Translations under genes and position numbers: made by a program
From: Acetobacter syzygii
GTDB lineage: Bacteria; Pseudomonadota; Alphaproteobacteria; Acetobacterales; Acetobacteraceae
DNA length: 64,000 nucleotides
NCBI RefSeq assembly: GCF_000964225.1
Contig: NZ_BAMZ01000027.1
Location: 62,001 to 126,000, forward strand
Direction of reading: 5' to 3'
Shown here: in pieces, positions 24,706 through 36,256 of the stretch
Layout of the letters: the number at the start of each line of letters is the position of its first letter
How positions within the stretch are numbered: the stretch's first letter is position 1
The notes under the pieces: model-generated
What the model was told of the DNA's origin: nothing
What the model saw: only the letters and a program-made list of their open reading frames with translations
Databases searched by the model: none

Positions 24706-25290
24706 GTGGTGGCCTCGGGCGTAACGACAGCACAACCAGTTGCTTTTGCGGCCAACGGTCTTGAAGGCCGTTATGCGATTGCACTTTATGATCTGGCAGC
24801 CGAACAGCGGCAGCTGGATACCGTGCTTGATGAGAGTGGCGCACTTGCGCGCCTGATTGATGAGAGTGCGCCTTTGCGCACTGTTCTGGAAGACAGGCGC
24901 CTGGATATTCTGGTGTCTCGCAAGGCCGTGCTGGCCGTGCTGGAGGCTCAGGGATTCGGTCAGATTCTTCGTAATTTTGTGGGTGTTGTGGCTGATAACC
25001 GCCGCCTGCCCGTTCTGCGTCGGATACTTGCTGCGCTTGATGCGCTGGCTGTAGCCCGCCGGGGCGAGGTTGTGGCAGAGGTGAGCAGCGCAGTCGCACT
25101 GACTGCAGAGCAGCGGACCCAGCTTCAGGCTCGTCTGGCCGAAGCCGGTTACTCCCGCATCAATATTCGTGAGCGTGTTGACAGCGCCCTTCTGGGCGGC
25201 CTTGTCGTCCGCGTAGGGGCTAAGCTGTATGACGCCAGCCTCAAAACCCGCCTGTTTCGTTTGCATTACGCCATGAAGGGAGCCGCGTGA
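24706..25290 (+). CDS. atpH: ATP synthase F1 delta subunit
   Basis: 194 residues. ARYAIAL-like [13 protein letters not shown] near the N-terminus, [11 protein letters not shown] in the middle and a C-terminal [20 protein letters not shown] are delta/OSCP signatures. It links F1 to the stator. Start: GTG 24706 follows GAAGGAAAG by about nine bases; GTG 24709 is an alternative, and the frame is open further up to 24652. The stop overlaps the atpA ATG (TGATG). Confidence 0.92.
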   Translation: MVASGVTTAQPVAFAANGLEGRYAIALYDLAAEQRQLDTVLDESGALARLIDESAPLRTVLEDRRLDILVSRKAVLAVLEAQGFGQILRNFVGVVADNRRLPVLRRILAALDALAVARRGEVVAEVSSAVALTAEQRTQLQARLAEAGYSRINIRERVDSALLGGLVVRVGAKLYDASLKTRLFRLHYAMKGAA

Positions 25291-26825
25291 TGGAAATCCG
25301 TCCCGCAGAGATTTCGGATATCCTCAAGCAGCAGATTGCCTCGTTCGACAAGGAATCTGATGTTGTCGAAACCGGCACAGTTCTGTCTGTCGGGGACGGG
25401 ATTGCCCGCGTGTTTGGCCTGCAGAATGTTATGTCTGGCGAACTGGTGGACTTTCCCGCTTCTGGTCAGAAGGGCATGGCCCTGAACCTGGAAAGCGATA
25501 ACGTCGGTATCGTTATTTTTGGTGATGACACCAATATCCGCGAAGGTGACAACGTTACCCGTTCGGGTATGGTCGTCAGCGTGCCTGTTGGTAAGGGGCT
25601 GCTGGGCCGCGTTGTCGATGGTCTTGGCAACCCGATTGATGACAAGGGGCCGCTGGTTGACGTTGAACTGCGTCGTGCAGAAGTCAAGGCTCCCGGCATT
25701 ATGCCGCGTCAGTCCGTTAGCGAACCCATGCAGACCGGCATTAAGGCTATTGATGCTCTGGTGCCGATTGGCCGTGGTCAGCGCGAACTGGTTATTGGTG
25801 ACCGCCAGACCGGTAAAACCACTATCCTGACCGATACCATTCTGGCCCAGAAGAGCGTTAACGAGCAGGGTGACGACAAAAAGTCCCTCTACTGCATTTA
25901 CGTGGCCGTTGGCCAGAAGCGTTCCACAGTTGCGCAGCTTGTGCGCCTGCTGGAAGAAAAAGGCGCGATGAAATATTCCATCGTCGTGGCCGCTACCGCT
26001 TCCGATCCGGCACCCTTGCAGTATCTGGCACCTTACGCTGCTTGCGCAATGGGCGAATACTTCCGTGATAACGGGATGCACGCTCTGATCTGCTATGACG
26101 ATTTGACCAAGCAGGCTGTAGCTTATCGCCAGATGTCCCTGCTGCTGCGTCGTCCGCCAGGCCGTGAAGCTTATCCGGGGGATGTGTTCTATCTGCATTC
26201 CCGCCTGCTGGAACGCGCAGCAAAAATGTCCGACGCCAACGGCGGTGGTTCTCTGACGGCTCTCCCCGTAATTGAAACGCAGGCTGGTGACGTTGCTGCT
26301 TATATTCCTACCAACGTTATCTCCATCACCGACGGTCAGATCTTCCTTGAAACGGATCTGTTCTACAAGGGTATCCGCCCTGCTGTGAACGTTGGTGGTT
26401 CCGTGTCCCGCGTTGGTTCTGCTGCGCAGATCAAGGCCATGAAGCAGGTTGCGGGCAAGATCAAACTTGAACTTGCTCAGTACCGTGAAATGGCAGCCTT
26501 CTCCCAGTTCGCTTCCGATCTGGACCCGGCAACGCAAAAGATGCTGGCCCGTGGTGCGCGTCTGGTGGAACTGCTTAAGCAGCCACAGGCTTCCCCATTG
26601 TCGGTTGAAGAACAGGTTGTTCTTCTGTTTGCTGGCACCCGTGGTTTCCTTGATGGGATTGACACCAACAAGGTTGTGGCATGGGAACGCGCAGTGCTGA
26701 GCGATCTGCGGAGTGCTGGTAAAGATATTCTGGATACGCTGGGCAAGGACAAGGCTATTTCCAAGGACCTTGAAGCGCGGCTGAGTGAATATCTGACCGC
26801 CTTCAACCGCAACTTCGCCGGCTGA
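25290..26825 (+). CDS. atpA: ATP synthase F1 alpha subunit
   Basis: 511 residues. The Walker A loop GDRQTGKT, the sequence [17 protein letters not shown] (alpha signature) and the N-terminal [16 protein letters not shown] are all as expected. It forms the non-catalytic nucleotide sites of the F1 hexamer. ATG 25290 overlaps the atpH stop, which indicates coupled translation. Confidence 0.97.
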   Translation: MEIRPAEISDILKQQIASFDKESDVVETGTVLSVGDGIARVFGLQNVMSGELVDFPASGQKGMALNLESDNVGIVIFGDDTNIREGDNVTRSGMVVSVPVGKGLLGRVVDGLGNPIDDKGPLVDVELRRAEVKAPGIMPRQSVSEPMQTGIKAIDALVPIGRGQRELVIGDRQTGKTTILTDTILAQKSVNEQGDDKKSLYCIYVAVGQKRSTVAQLVRLLEEKGAMKYSIVVAATASDPAPLQYLAPYAACAMGEYFRDNGMHALICYDDLTKQAVAYRQMSLLLRRPPGREAYPGDVFYLHSRLLERAAKMSDANGGGSLTALPVIETQAGDVAAYIPTNVISITDGQIFLETDLFYKGIRPAVNVGGSVSRVGSAAQIKAMKQVAGKIKLELAQYREMAAFSQFASDLDPATQKMLARGARLVELLKQPQASPLSVEEQVVLLFAGTRGFLDGIDTNKVVAWERAVLSDLRSAGKDILDTLGKDKAISKDLEARLSEYLTAFNRNFAG

Positions 26826-26841
26826 GGGAGCAGAAGCACTC

Positions 26842-27729
26842 ATGGCTTCCCTTAAGGAACTACGCGCCCGGATCGGAAGTATCAAATCGACACGGAAGAT
26901 CACGAGCGCCATGAAAATGGTGGCGGCTGCCAAACTGCGGCGGGCGCAAGCCAGCGCAGAAGCTGCTCGTCCTTATGCGGCAGCCATGCGCCGTATGCTG
27001 GGTGAACTGGCAGGTGCTACCAGAGGTGAGGACGGAGCGCCCCGCCTTCTGGCTGGTACAGGTCAGGATAAGGTGCATCTCCTTGTCCCCATGACCAGTG
27101 ACCGTGGTTTGTGTGGTGGCTTTAATGCCAACGTGCATCGTCTGACGGTACAGAGCATCCGCCGCCTTCAGTCTGAAGGCAAGACGGTACGTCTGTTGCC
27201 GGTTGGCCGTCGCGCTCTGAATTTTTTCATGCGCGACTATGCTGATCTGATCATCGATCATGTGACCGGCACAAGTGCCAAGGAAATTCCGTTTTCCGTT
27301 GCCAGTGGTCTGGGTGATAAAATCAACGCTCTGCTTGAAGCAGGCGAGATTGATGTCTGCACGCTTGTGTTCAACAAGTTTCGCAATGCGATGACGCAGG
27401 TGCCGACATGCCAGCAACTGGTGCCGATGATTGTTGAGGATGCAAGCCATGAGCTTGAAGCCTCTAACGACGTGGCACAGTATGAATTTGAACCCGATGA
27501 AGCAACGCTGCTGGCCATGCTGCTGCCGCGTAATCTACAGGTTCAGATTTATGCTTCGCTGCTGGAAACGGTTGCGGGTGAAAACGGTGCCCGTATGACG
27601 GCCATGGATAACGCAACGCGCAATGCAGGCCGCACCATCGATAGTCTGACGCAGGTCTATAACCGGACCCGCCAGACCAATATTACTAACGAGCTGATCG
27701 AAATCATTTCGGGCGCACAGGCTGTCTGA
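26842..27729 (+). CDS. atpG: ATP synthase F1 gamma subunit
   Basis: 295 residues. The N-terminal MASLKELRARIGSIKSTRKI and the C-terminal YNRTRQTNITNELIEIISGA form the coiled-coil rotor shaft, and TSDRGLCGGFNANV lies between. It transmits rotation to the alpha/beta hexamer. It follows atpA by 16 bases. Confidence 0.97.
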   Translation: MASLKELRARIGSIKSTRKITSAMKMVAAAKLRRAQASAEAARPYAAAMRRMLGELAGATRGEDGAPRLLAGTGQDKVHLLVPMTSDRGLCGGFNANVHRLTVQSIRRLQSEGKTVRLLPVGRRALNFFMRDYADLIIDHVTGTSAKEIPFSVASGLGDKINALLEAGEIDVCTLVFNKFRNAMTQVPTCQQLVPMIVEDASHELEASNDVAQYEFEPDEATLLAMLLPRNLQVQIYASLLETVAGENGARMTAMDNATRNAGRTIDSLTQVYNRTRQTNITNELIEIISGAQAV

Positions 27730-27757
27730 GCCCGATCGTATGCCCCGCAGGAGCTGA

Positions 27758-29233
<1,476 letters not shown>

Positions 29234-29261
29234 TAGCCGGCTTCTGGAGGGAGCTTCATTC

Positions 29262-29669
29262 ATGCCAATCCAGATTGAGATAATCAGCCCTGAAAAGGTT
29301 CTGGTGTCGCGTGAGGTAGATATGGCCGTTCTTCCGGGCATGGAAGGCGATATTGCCGCCATGCCGGAACACTCGCCCATGATGCTTCTTCTGCGTGGTG
29401 GCGTTGTTGCCCTTTATGAAGGGGACAAGGTTACAGATCGCTATTTTGTAGGGGGCGGCTTTGCCGATATTACCCCTACACGTTGTACGGTACTGGCTGA
29501 CAAAGCCGTGCCTGTTGCTGATATTTCGATTGATACGGCAACAGCACAGCTCGAAGCTCTGTCCGAAGCATGGGACAAGGCCGATAAGACCGACACGTCG
29601 CGCCTTGTTGTTTTGCAGGACCAGATTCAGGCTGTTCGGGCGGAAATTGAAGCTGGCGCAGCAAGCTAG
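29262..29669 (+). CDS. atpC: ATP synthase F1 epsilon subunit
   Basis: 135 residues. The N-terminal beta-sandwich (QIEIISPEKVLVSREVDMAV, then GDIAAMPEHSPMM) is typical, and the C-terminal helical part is the regulatory arm. It is the last gene of atpHAGDC. F0 genes are not present, as usual in alphaproteobacteria, where F0 is a separate operon. Confidence 0.96.
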   Translation: MPIQIEIISPEKVLVSREVDMAVLPGMEGDIAAMPEHSPMMLLLRGGVVALYEGDKVTDRYFVGGGFADITPTRCTVLADKAVPVADISIDTATAQLEALSEAWDKADKTDTSRLVVLQDQIQAVRAEIEAGAAS

Positions 29670-29692
29670 GTTTTCCAGATCCGATAAAGTTT

Positions 29693-29723
29693 AAAAAGCC
29701 ACCCAAAAGGGTGGCTTTTTTTT
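29693..29723 (+). terminator. Rho-independent terminator of the atp operon
   Basis: A perfect 12-bp stem (29693-29704 with 29709-29720), an AAAA loop and a run of eight T ending at 29723, 23 bases after the atpC stop. Confidence 0.93.
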
Positions 29724-29734
29724 ATGTTTGATGA

Positions 29735-30205
29735 TCAGCCTCGTCCTTTGTAGGAGGGAACATCCTGCGAAGGAATCCACACTCCTGCTGGTGGCTCACC
29801 AGTTTGCCAGAAAACATCAATGGGAATACCACCGCGGGGGTACCAGTAAGCGCCAATGCGGAGCCATACAGGGTTGAGCAGCTCAACAAGTGTATTGGCA
29901 ATTTGTACGGAACAGGATTCGTGGAAAGCTCCGTGGTTCCGAAAACTGGTGAGGAACAGTTTGAGGGACTTGCTCTCCACAATCCACTGGTCTGGCACGT
30001 AATCTATAACAATATGAGCAAAGTCGGGCTGGCCGGTAATGGGGCACAGAGACGTAAATTCTGGCGCGGTAAACCGGACCATATAACGCTTGTCGGGGTA
30101 GGGGGCGGGGACACGCTCCAGAACTGCCTCTTCCGGGCTGTTGGGGGGAGCAATCTGACGGCCAAGCTGGGTAAGGGCCTGACTGCCATCATCCGGTTTG
30201 TTCAT
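29735..30205 (-). CDS. queF: NADPH-dependent 7-cyano-7-deazaguanine reductase QueF
   Basis: 156 residues, the short unimodular Que[13 protein letters not shown] carries the catalytic Cys, followed by [21 protein letters not shown] with the QueF signature. It reduces preQ0 to preQ1 for the queuosine modification of tRNA. Start: ATG 30205 has CTGGAG six bases upstream; the frame extends to 30265, but those extra residues are not conserved-looking. It is divergent from rnd. Confidence 0.93.
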   Translation of the reverse strand: MNKPDDGSQALTQLGRQIAPPNSPEEAVLERVPAPYPDKRYMVRFTAPEFTSLCPITGQPDFAHIVIDYVPDQWIVESKSLKLFLTSFRNHGAFHESCSVQIANTLVELLNPVWLRIGAYWYPRGGIPIDVFWQTGEPPAGVWIPSQDVPSYKGRG

Positions 30206-30329
30206 GGTGTTCTCCAGATGGTCATGGTTTTTTATTGGTGTCCGGCTTGTGCGCTCGTTCGTCAAGTTTCATGTGTGACTTTATGGGTTCTGTCTGTCTC
30301 TTTCAGGTTGGCTGGTGTATGGAGGAAGT

Positions 30330-31532
30330 ATGGCCAAATTACCTTCTCCCGTCTTTCCCCAGCCGCGCCTTGTGTCTTCCTCGCAGGAACTGGCAGAAGC
30401 TCTTAAGCCGTTCCACGCCGAGCGTTTTGTTACGGTGGATACGGAGTTCATGCGTGAGCGCACATACTGGCCGGAGTTATGTCTGGTGCAGGTTGGCAGC
30501 GCCGAGCATGTTGTGCTGATTGATGCCTTGGCGGAAGGTCTGGATCTGGCGCCTTTGGCTGCATTGATGGCTGACCCGGCGGTGCTTAAGGTTTTTCATG
30601 CAGCTCGTCAGGATCTGGAAATTTTCCTGCATGAATTTGATGCTCTGCCTACTCCTGTGTTTGATACACAGGTTGCCGCCATGGTTGCCGGATTTGGCGA
30701 TCAGGTAGGGTATGACAGTCTGGTGGGATCGTTAACCGGTCATATGATTGACAAGAGCCACCGTTTTACCGACTGGTCCGTAAGACCTCTATCCGATGCC
30801 CAGCTTAATTATGCCGCCGGAGATGTGACATGGCTTCGGTTGGTTTACGAAAAGCTGGTGCATAAGCTGGAGCAGGATAAGCGTTTAAGCTGGGTTGCTG
30901 CTGAAATGGCAGAACTGGAAGACCCGGCAACATTCCGTCCAGACCCGGAAAAACAGTGGGAGCGTTTGAAGGCACGCACGGGTAACCGGCGTATGTTGGG
31001 TGTGTTGCGGGCTGTTGCCGCTCTGCGTGAACGCGAAGCCCAGCGCGTGAATGTACCAAGACAACGCCTGTTAAAGGATGAAAGCCTGCTGGAAATAGCG
31101 GCAACAACCCCTGCAACGGTTGACGCGCTTGCCCGTGTGCGTGGTGTATCCCGCGGGTTGGCAGAAGGGCGTACAGGTTTGGCTCTGCTGGAAGCGATCA
31201 AACAGGCGCAGGCTCTTCCGGATTCTGAACTGCCGCGTCCGGCACGGGGCAAGGGGAAGGATAACATCCGACCGCCTGCATCTTTGGTGGCGTTGTTAAA
31301 AGTGCTGCTGACTGCATGTTGCGAGGAGCATGATGTGGCCCCACGACTTGTTGCCTCCATGGACGAACTGGAAGCTCTGGCGCTGGACCCTGCGCAGGCA
31401 CCAACCCTGTTGTCTGGCTGGCGGAGCAAGGTTTTTGGGGATGCGGCTCAGGCTTTGTGCGAAGGTAAGGTTGCGTTACGGGTTAAAGGCGGCCGTGTAA
31501 TTACCGTATCCGACGAGGGAAGCGTGCCGTAA
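30330..31532 (+). CDS. rnd: Ribonuclease D
   Basis: 400 residues. DEDD exonuclease residues: FVTVDTEFMRE, FHAARQDLEIF and YAAGDVTWL. An HRDC domain follows (about residues 215-290, with RLLKDESLLEIAATTP). It trims tRNA 3' ends and other stable RNAs. Start: ATG 30330 follows GGAGGAAGT with good spacing; the frame is open five codons further up. The 3' end overlaps an inverted repeat (31514-31520 with 31541-31547) that may end the transcript. Confidence 0.93.
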   Translation: MAKLPSPVFPQPRLVSSSQELAEALKPFHAERFVTVDTEFMRERTYWPELCLVQVGSAEHVVLIDALAEGLDLAPLAALMADPAVLKVFHAARQDLEIFLHEFDALPTPVFDTQVAAMVAGFGDQVGYDSLVGSLTGHMIDKSHRFTDWSVRPLSDAQLNYAAGDVTWLRLVYEKLVHKLEQDKRLSWVAAEMAELEDPATFRPDPEKQWERLKARTGNRRMLGVLRAVAALREREAQRVNVPRQRLLKDESLLEIAATTPATVDALARVRGVSRGLAEGRTGLALLEAIKQAQALPDSELPRPARGKGKDNIRPPASLVALLKVLLTACCEEHDVAPRLVASMDELEALALDPAQAPTLLSGWRSKVFGDAAQALCEGKVALRVKGGRVITVSDEGSVP

Positions 31533-31565
31533 TCAGCCCGTCCCTCGCAGGATGAAGGAACTGTT

Positions 31566-32564
31566 TTAGAAGCCCATCTCTTCCCACAGGTTGGAGAGGG
31601 GGCGTGCACCATAGTGCGAAATAATTTCAGACGCTGCAACAGATGCCAGACGTCCGCATTCGGGCAGGCTACGGCCTGATGTTAGCCCAGCCAGAAAACC
31701 AGCGGCATACGCATCGCCCGCTCCGGTTGTGTCCACGACCTGAGTGGGGACGGGGGCAACGGTTGTCAGCTGTCCATCGTGCACCACCACGCTGCCAAGG
31801 CCTGAGCGGGTGAGGGCAGCAAAGGTTGTGTCCTGCAATGTGTGGCGTGCGGCTGTGTCAAAGTTTTCAGTTTCGTACAGCGCGCAGATTTCATCTTCAT
31901 TGGCGAACAGAATATCGACATGGTTTTTGACCAGATCGAGGAATGCATCGCGGTGGCGACCAACGCAGAATGGGTCGGAGAGGGAAAGGGCAACCTGCCG
32001 CCCGTTCTTGTGGGCCAGAGCGGCAGCCCGACGGAATGCTTCCTGCGCATGGGGGGGGTCAAACAGATAGCCTTCCAGGTAGATAATGCTGGAAGCTGCA
32101 ATCATGTCAGGCAGCACGTCGTCTGGGGTAAAGCAGGTGCAGGCCCCAAGGTAGGTTGCCATGGTGCGCTGGCCATCGGGTGTGACCATGACCACACAGC
32201 GTGCGGTGGGCAGGTTGTCAAAGACCTGCGTGTTCAGGGGAGCAGAGGGGAATTGTACCCCATTATCGCGCAGATCCTGGGTGAACTTCAGCCCTGCATC
32301 ATCGCGCGAGACCTTGCCAAGGTAGGCAACGCGTGCACCAAACTGGGCAGCAACAACACAGGTATTTGCCGCAGAACCACCCCCCATAACATGCTCTGGT
32401 GCCAAGGCGGCTTCCAGCGCATTTGCCCGGTCAACATCAATCAGAGTCATGCTGCCGGGGGTTAATCCCTGCTCTTGCAGGAAGGAGGCTTCCGTTCGGG
32501 CGAGAATATCGGTGATGGCATTACCAATACCGAGAATATCGTATTGTGTGTCCTGACCGGTCAT
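31566..32564 (-). CDS. PfkB-family sugar/adenosine kinase
   Basis: 332 residues. DILGIGNAITDIL at the N-terminus, MGGGSAANTCVVAA, and VVDTTGAGDAYAAGFLAGL with the catalytic Asp near the C-terminus define the PfkB fold. The GGGSAANT pattern is that of the adenosine kinase branch, but ribokinase-like specificity cannot be excluded. Start: ATG 32564; the frame stays open to 32636, yet the extra residues are unlike the family. It converges with rnd. Confidence 0.85.
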   Translation of the reverse strand: MTGQDTQYDILGIGNAITDILARTEASFLQEQGLTPGSMTLIDVDRANALEAALAPEHVMGGGSAANTCVVAAQFGARVAYLGKVSRDDAGLKFTQDLRDNGVQFPSAPLNTQVFDNLPTARCVVMVTPDGQRTMATYLGACTCFTPDDVLPDMIAASSIIYLEGYLFDPPHAQEAFRRAAALAHKNGRQVALSLSDPFCVGRHRDAFLDLVKNHVDILFANEDEICALYETENFDTAARHTLQDTTFAALTRSGLGSVVVHDGQLTTVAPVPTQVVDTTGAGDAYAAGFLAGLTSGRSLPECGRLASVAASEIISHYGARPLSNLWEEMGF

Positions 32565-32780
32565 AGCGATAAAATTTTTTCCTGAAAAAATGATCTGTGC
32601 GGTTGTTTGGCTAGCGCGCTGCCACAAAAAGGGCAACAGTAAGGCCTAAGCAACTTGTGCTGCTTACCAGATGGCCGCCTGCAAGAGAATTGTTTTAGGC
32701 TGGGTGTGCTGGTGCTGGGAGCGGCTTGTTAACATGGACCGCTGCCTGAATGCAGGCAGCCAGAAAGGCGGGGGATTTTC

Positions 32781-33458
32781 TTGTTCAAAAGACGTAAGCC
32801 TGAAGATAGTCAACCAAAGGCTCAGGCACCCTCTACCGTTCAGCAGAGTTCTGCACGTCCGGCAGGGGCATTTGGCTCAGCTCTTTCGTCCAGCGCGGGT
32901 TCTCCCGCTGGAACTCCCACATCGCATTCTGATACTTTAAAGGAAACTTCACCCATGGGTCGTGCACCTCTTCCTTCCGGTTCTCCTCTTCCTGCTGGGG
33001 GTGGTATTCCGCCCATGCCTGGTGCGGCTGCCGCACGAGGGTTGCCATCGCAGATTCAGCCTAAAAAAGAAGGGCCGGAGCAGCGTACTCTGGTTGTCGG
33101 TCGTGGCATCAGTGTGCAGGGCACAGTGCAGGATGCAGAGCGACTGGTCGTTGAAGGTACGGTCGAATCCAGCATGATTACGGCCAAGGAACTGGTTGTA
33201 ATGCCGGGTGGCCTCTTCCGTGGTGGTGTGGAAGTGGAAAATGCGGAAATTGCAGGCACGGTAGATGGTACGTTAACTGCACGTGGCAGCCTTACCGTGC
33301 GTGGAAGTGGCCGTTTGCTGGGCAAAGCTGCCTGCCACCGCCTGAAGGTGGAAGACGGTGGACAGATTACCGGTCAGCTGGAAATGTTGTCCGAGGGAAG
33401 CGCTGCTTCCAAAACGGCAGATAGTGATGCAGGATCTGCAAAAGCAATTGAAGGCTGA
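32781..33458 (+). CDS. Bactofilin (polymer-forming cytoskeletal protein)
   Basis: 225 residues. A Pro/Ala/Ser-rich, low-complexity N-terminal part (about 1-95) precedes a right-handed beta-helix bactofilin core of about 105 residues (GRGISVQGTVQDAERLVVEG onward, rich in Gly-Val-Thr turns). Bactofilins polymerise without nucleotide at membranes and place envelope enzymes. The only suitable start is TTG 32781 (FKRRK follows), preceded by a G-rich site. It converges on gcrA. Confidence 0.85.
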   Translation: MFKRRKPEDSQPKAQAPSTVQQSSARPAGAFGSALSSSAGSPAGTPTSHSDTLKETSPMGRAPLPSGSPLPAGGGIPPMPGAAAARGLPSQIQPKKEGPEQRTLVVGRGISVQGTVQDAERLVVEGTVESSMITAKELVVMPGGLFRGGVEVENAEIAGTVDGTLTARGSLTVRGSGRLLGKAACHRLKVEDGGQITGQLEMLSEGSAASKTADSDAGSAKAIEG

Positions 33459-33479
33459 TTATATTCATCAGCTTTTTGC

Positions 33480-33515
33480 AAGCCTGATGGTGGCATAACG
33501 GTCACCATCAGGCTT
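33480..33515. terminator. Bidirectional terminator between bactofilin and gcrA
   Basis: A perfect 13-bp stem, AAGCCTGATGGTG (33480-33492) with 33503-33515, and a 10-base loop, between two convergent genes. Confidence 0.8.
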
Positions 33516-33533
33516 AAGTTTTACGAGATATGT

Positions 33534-34160
33534 TCAGGCAACACTATCGCGCCGGTCACGTAGGCGGACGTAGGCAATCTGTGCATGTTCTTCACAGTAA
33601 GGCTTACCCGGAATAGGTGTTGCTCCACAAAAATGAAAACCCGGTGTACCAGGGTCGCCAATAGGCCAGCAGCAGGCGGGGCCACGGCGTTTTTGTGGTT
33701 CCGGGTCCGATATGCTGCGCAGGAGCGTTTTGGGTTTGGTGCTGGGGCGCGCAACTGGTGCGGTTTTTTCTTTTTTAGCAGCTTTATCTTCTGCCATTGC
33801 CAATGTGGGAGCGGCAACAGGAGAAGTCAGGGGTTGTGCGGCAACCGTGCTGGGAGCAGTCGTTGCTGCCAAAGGGGGTGCTACAGGCTGAGGGGTAGAG
33901 ATAACCGTTGCGCCGGGCTGCGGTGCGGATGGTTGTGGGGTGGGGGCCGTAGAGGTTGGCTGTTCGGGCTTATCCGCAGCAGTTTTGGGTTTGCTACCAT
34001 TGCGGCGAATGGGAGAAGGCCGAGCAGGCAGGCCAAGTCTGTGTGCCTTGCCAACCACTGCATTCTTGGTAATGGAAAGACGCCGACCAATTTCCGCCGT
34101 TGAAAGACCTTCCGCCCATAGGTCCTTAAGCTGGGCGATTATTTCTTCGGACCACTCCAT
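33534..34160 (-). CDS. gcrA: GcrA cell-cycle regulator
   Basis: 208 residues. The N-terminal helix-turn-helix starts MEWSEEIIAQLKDLW and continues with LSTAEIGRRLSITKNAVVGKAHRLGL, the GcrA signature. A long Ala/Pro/Thr-rich linker follows. The C-terminal RRGPACCWPIGDPGTPGF with Cys and CEEHAQIAY is the sigma70-interacting part. In Caulobacter GcrA activates methylation-dependent promoters with RNA polymerase; the same role is likely here. Confidence 0.94.
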   Translation of the reverse strand: MEWSEEIIAQLKDLWAEGLSTAEIGRRLSITKNAVVGKAHRLGLPARPSPIRRNGSKPKTAADKPEQPTSTAPTPQPSAPQPGATVISTPQPVAPPLAATTAPSTVAAQPLTSPVAAPTLAMAEDKAAKKEKTAPVARPSTKPKTLLRSISDPEPQKRRGPACCWPIGDPGTPGFHFCGATPIPGKPYCEEHAQIAYVRLRDRRDSVA

Positions 34161-34375
34161 TAACAGGCACCTTTGAGCATTGCATGGCTGGCTGGCAGAA
34201 TACCAGTGCTTCTACAGACTTCATATTAGGAGGATGGCACTCTTATCTCAAGCGGAAAGCCTACAATCTGAGTGCTCTGTGGTATGCTTATACCGGCATG
34301 GTGTGGCTTTTGGCAGGATTTACTGAAGGGTGGCGTCCCTAAAAGGTTGCGGTGACCCAAGCATGGCATGGATGC

Positions 34376-35239
34376 TTAGGGGTGGATAATATCCAGACCA
34401 ATATCGAGCGCCTTAACGCTATGGGTCAACCACCCGAGAGAGAGGACATCCACCCCCGTTTGAGCGATGGGGCGTGCAGTCTGGAGTGTAATGCCGCCAG
34501 AGGCTTCGGCAGTTGCACGACCACCGATCATTTTAACAGCCTGCTCCAGTTGTGGGATGGACATATTGTCGAGCAGATAAGCGTCTGCGCCACTACTGGA
34601 GAGGGCTTCTTCCAGTTGTTCCAGTGTATCGACTTCCAACTCAATTTTCATCAGATGGCCAGCATATGCACGGGCAGCTTGCAGAGTCTGGCGGATGTTG
34701 CCCCCACATAAGGCAATGTGGTTATCTTTGATAAGAATGGCATCATCCAGCCGCAGTCTATGGCTACTGCCTCCTCCTGCCCGTACGGCATATTTTTGCA
34801 GGCTTCTCAAACCAGGCAGTGTTTTGCGGGTGCAGGCAATGCGTGCTTTTGTGCCATCTACAGCCTGCACAATCTGGTGCGTGTGTGTTGCAATGCCACT
34901 GAGATGAGAGAGCAGGTTGAGCGCAGTACGTTCGCCCGCCAGTAGGGCTGTGGCGCTACCCTCCACGGTTGCCAGAACATCTCCAGCCGCAATTTTATTG
35001 CCATCCTGTTTAACCATACTAAAGCGTATGGTTGGGTCCAGTAGGGTAAAAGCCTGCCGCGCCCCTTCCAAACCACACAGAATACCGTCCTGACGTGTGC
35101 AGAATACGGCATGGAGCTGCTGCCCCGGCTGGGCAAGAGCCTGTGTGGTTACGTCCCCCCCAATGCCCAGATCTTCCAGAAGGGCTGTGCGTACAATGGG
35201 TTCCCACAGAAGAGGGGGGAGGTGCAGACTTGTGGTCAT
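34376..35239 (-). CDS. nadC: Nicotinate-nucleotide pyrophosphorylase (carboxylating)
   Basis: 287 residues. RKTLPGLRSLQKYAVRAGGGSSHR and LDDAILIKDNH are the quinolinate phosphoribosyltransferase signatures, and ELEVDTLEQLEEAL and GGITLQTARPIAQTGVDVLS complete the barrel. It converts quinolinate and PRPP into nicotinate mononucleotide. Start: ATG 35239 has GGAG seven bases upstream. It is 19 bases after nadA, the same unit. No nadB (aspartate oxidase) is present in the window. Confidence 0.95.
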   Translation of the reverse strand: MTTSLHLPPLLWEPIVRTALLEDLGIGGDVTTQALAQPGQQLHAVFCTRQDGILCGLEGARQAFTLLDPTIRFSMVKQDGNKIAAGDVLATVEGSATALLAGERTALNLLSHLSGIATHTHQIVQAVDGTKARIACTRKTLPGLRSLQKYAVRAGGGSSHRLRLDDAILIKDNHIALCGGNIRQTLQAARAYAGHLMKIELEVDTLEQLEEALSSSGADAYLLDNMSIPQLEQAVKMIGGRATAEASGGITLQTARPIAQTGVDVLSLGWLTHSVKALDIGLDIIHP

Positions 35240-35258
35240 GTTGGCTCCGGCGTGTGGG

Positions 35259-36239
35259 TCAGATTGCCAGCATCCGTTCAACAGCCAGACGGGCAGGCTG
35301 TTGCAGATGTGCGGGTATGGTGACTTCTGTTTGCATGGTTTCCAATGCTTGGCGGATATTGGACAGGGTAATTCGCTTCATGTGGGGGCAAAGGTTACAG
35401 GGGCGCACAAATTGCGTTTGCGGGTACTGTGCCGCCAGATTATCACTCATGGAACATTCTGTAACCAGAAGCACTTTTTGCGGTTTTTTCTGGTCAATAA
35501 AATCAATCATTTGAGCTGTGGAGCCAGAGTGGTCGGCGGCATCCAGCACTTCTGGCGGACATTCGGGATGGGCAATAACGGTCAGGTCAGGGTGAATGCG
35601 GCGATACTGCCGAATTTCGAGCGGTGTAAAGCGTTCATGCACTTCGCAATGAGCCGGCCATGTGAGCATTTCTATACCCGTTTCGGCTTCTATGTTCCGG
35701 GCCAGAAATTCATCAGGGATCATAATAACCCGTGGCACATTCAGACTTTCTACAACACGACGTGCATTACCTGATGTGCAGCAAATATCGCTCTCAGCTT
35801 TAACATCTGCCGTACTATTCACATATGTAACCACCGGCACACCGGGATATCGCTTTTTGAGTTCCCGCACATTGTCTGCCGTAATGCCCTCAGCGAGCGA
35901 GCATCCTGCGGTGGCATCCGGGATCAGAACCGTTTTTTCCGGGTTCAGCAATTTTGCGGTTTCAGCCATAAAATGGACGCCTGCCATAACCATTGTTGCG
36001 GCATCCACAGATTGTGCAGCACGGGCTAAAGCCAGACTGTCCCCGCGGATATCAGCCACGCAATGAAAAATTTCTGGCGTTTGGTAATTATGCGCCAGAA
36101 TAACGGCATTTTTTTCCTGTTTTAAACGCAGAATAGCTTCAATGTCTGCCGCGTAACTGGCTTCCCATTGTTCTCGTCGCATAATGTGGGCAACAGGGCT
36201 GTAGAGTTGGTCCCTGCTGGCCATGAGAGTTGCAGACAT
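35259..36239 (-). CDS. nadA: Quinolinate synthase NadA
   Basis: 326 residues. NAVILAHNYQTPEI at the N-terminus, AGVHFMAETAK, ICCTSGNA, ECSMSDN and PCNLCPHMKRI hold the residues for substrate and the 4Fe-4S cluster. It condenses iminoaspartate with dihydroxyacetone phosphate. It is the first gene of nadA-nadC and begins 17 bases after a strong palindrome that looks like the operator for the neighbouring NrtR protein. Confidence 0.96.
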   Translation of the reverse strand: MSATLMASRDQLYSPVAHIMRREQWEASYAADIEAILRLKQEKNAVILAHNYQTPEIFHCVADIRGDSLALARAAQSVDAATMVMAGVHFMAETAKLLNPEKTVLIPDATAGCSLAEGITADNVRELKKRYPGVPVVTYVNSTADVKAESDICCTSGNARRVVESLNVPRVIMIPDEFLARNIEAETGIEMLTWPAHCEVHERFTPLEIRQYRRIHPDLTVIAHPECPPEVLDAADHSGSTAQMIDFIDQKKPQKVLLVTECSMSDNLAAQYPQTQFVRPCNLCPHMKRITLSNIRQALETMQTEVTIPAHLQQPARLAVERMLAI

Positions 36240-36256
36240 GGTCCTGCTCCGTTTTC

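Noticed and set aside
25266-26933. Long minus-strand open frame (555 codons) opposite atpA
   Set aside because: It is the complement of a strongly conserved gene with biased third positions; the product matches no family.
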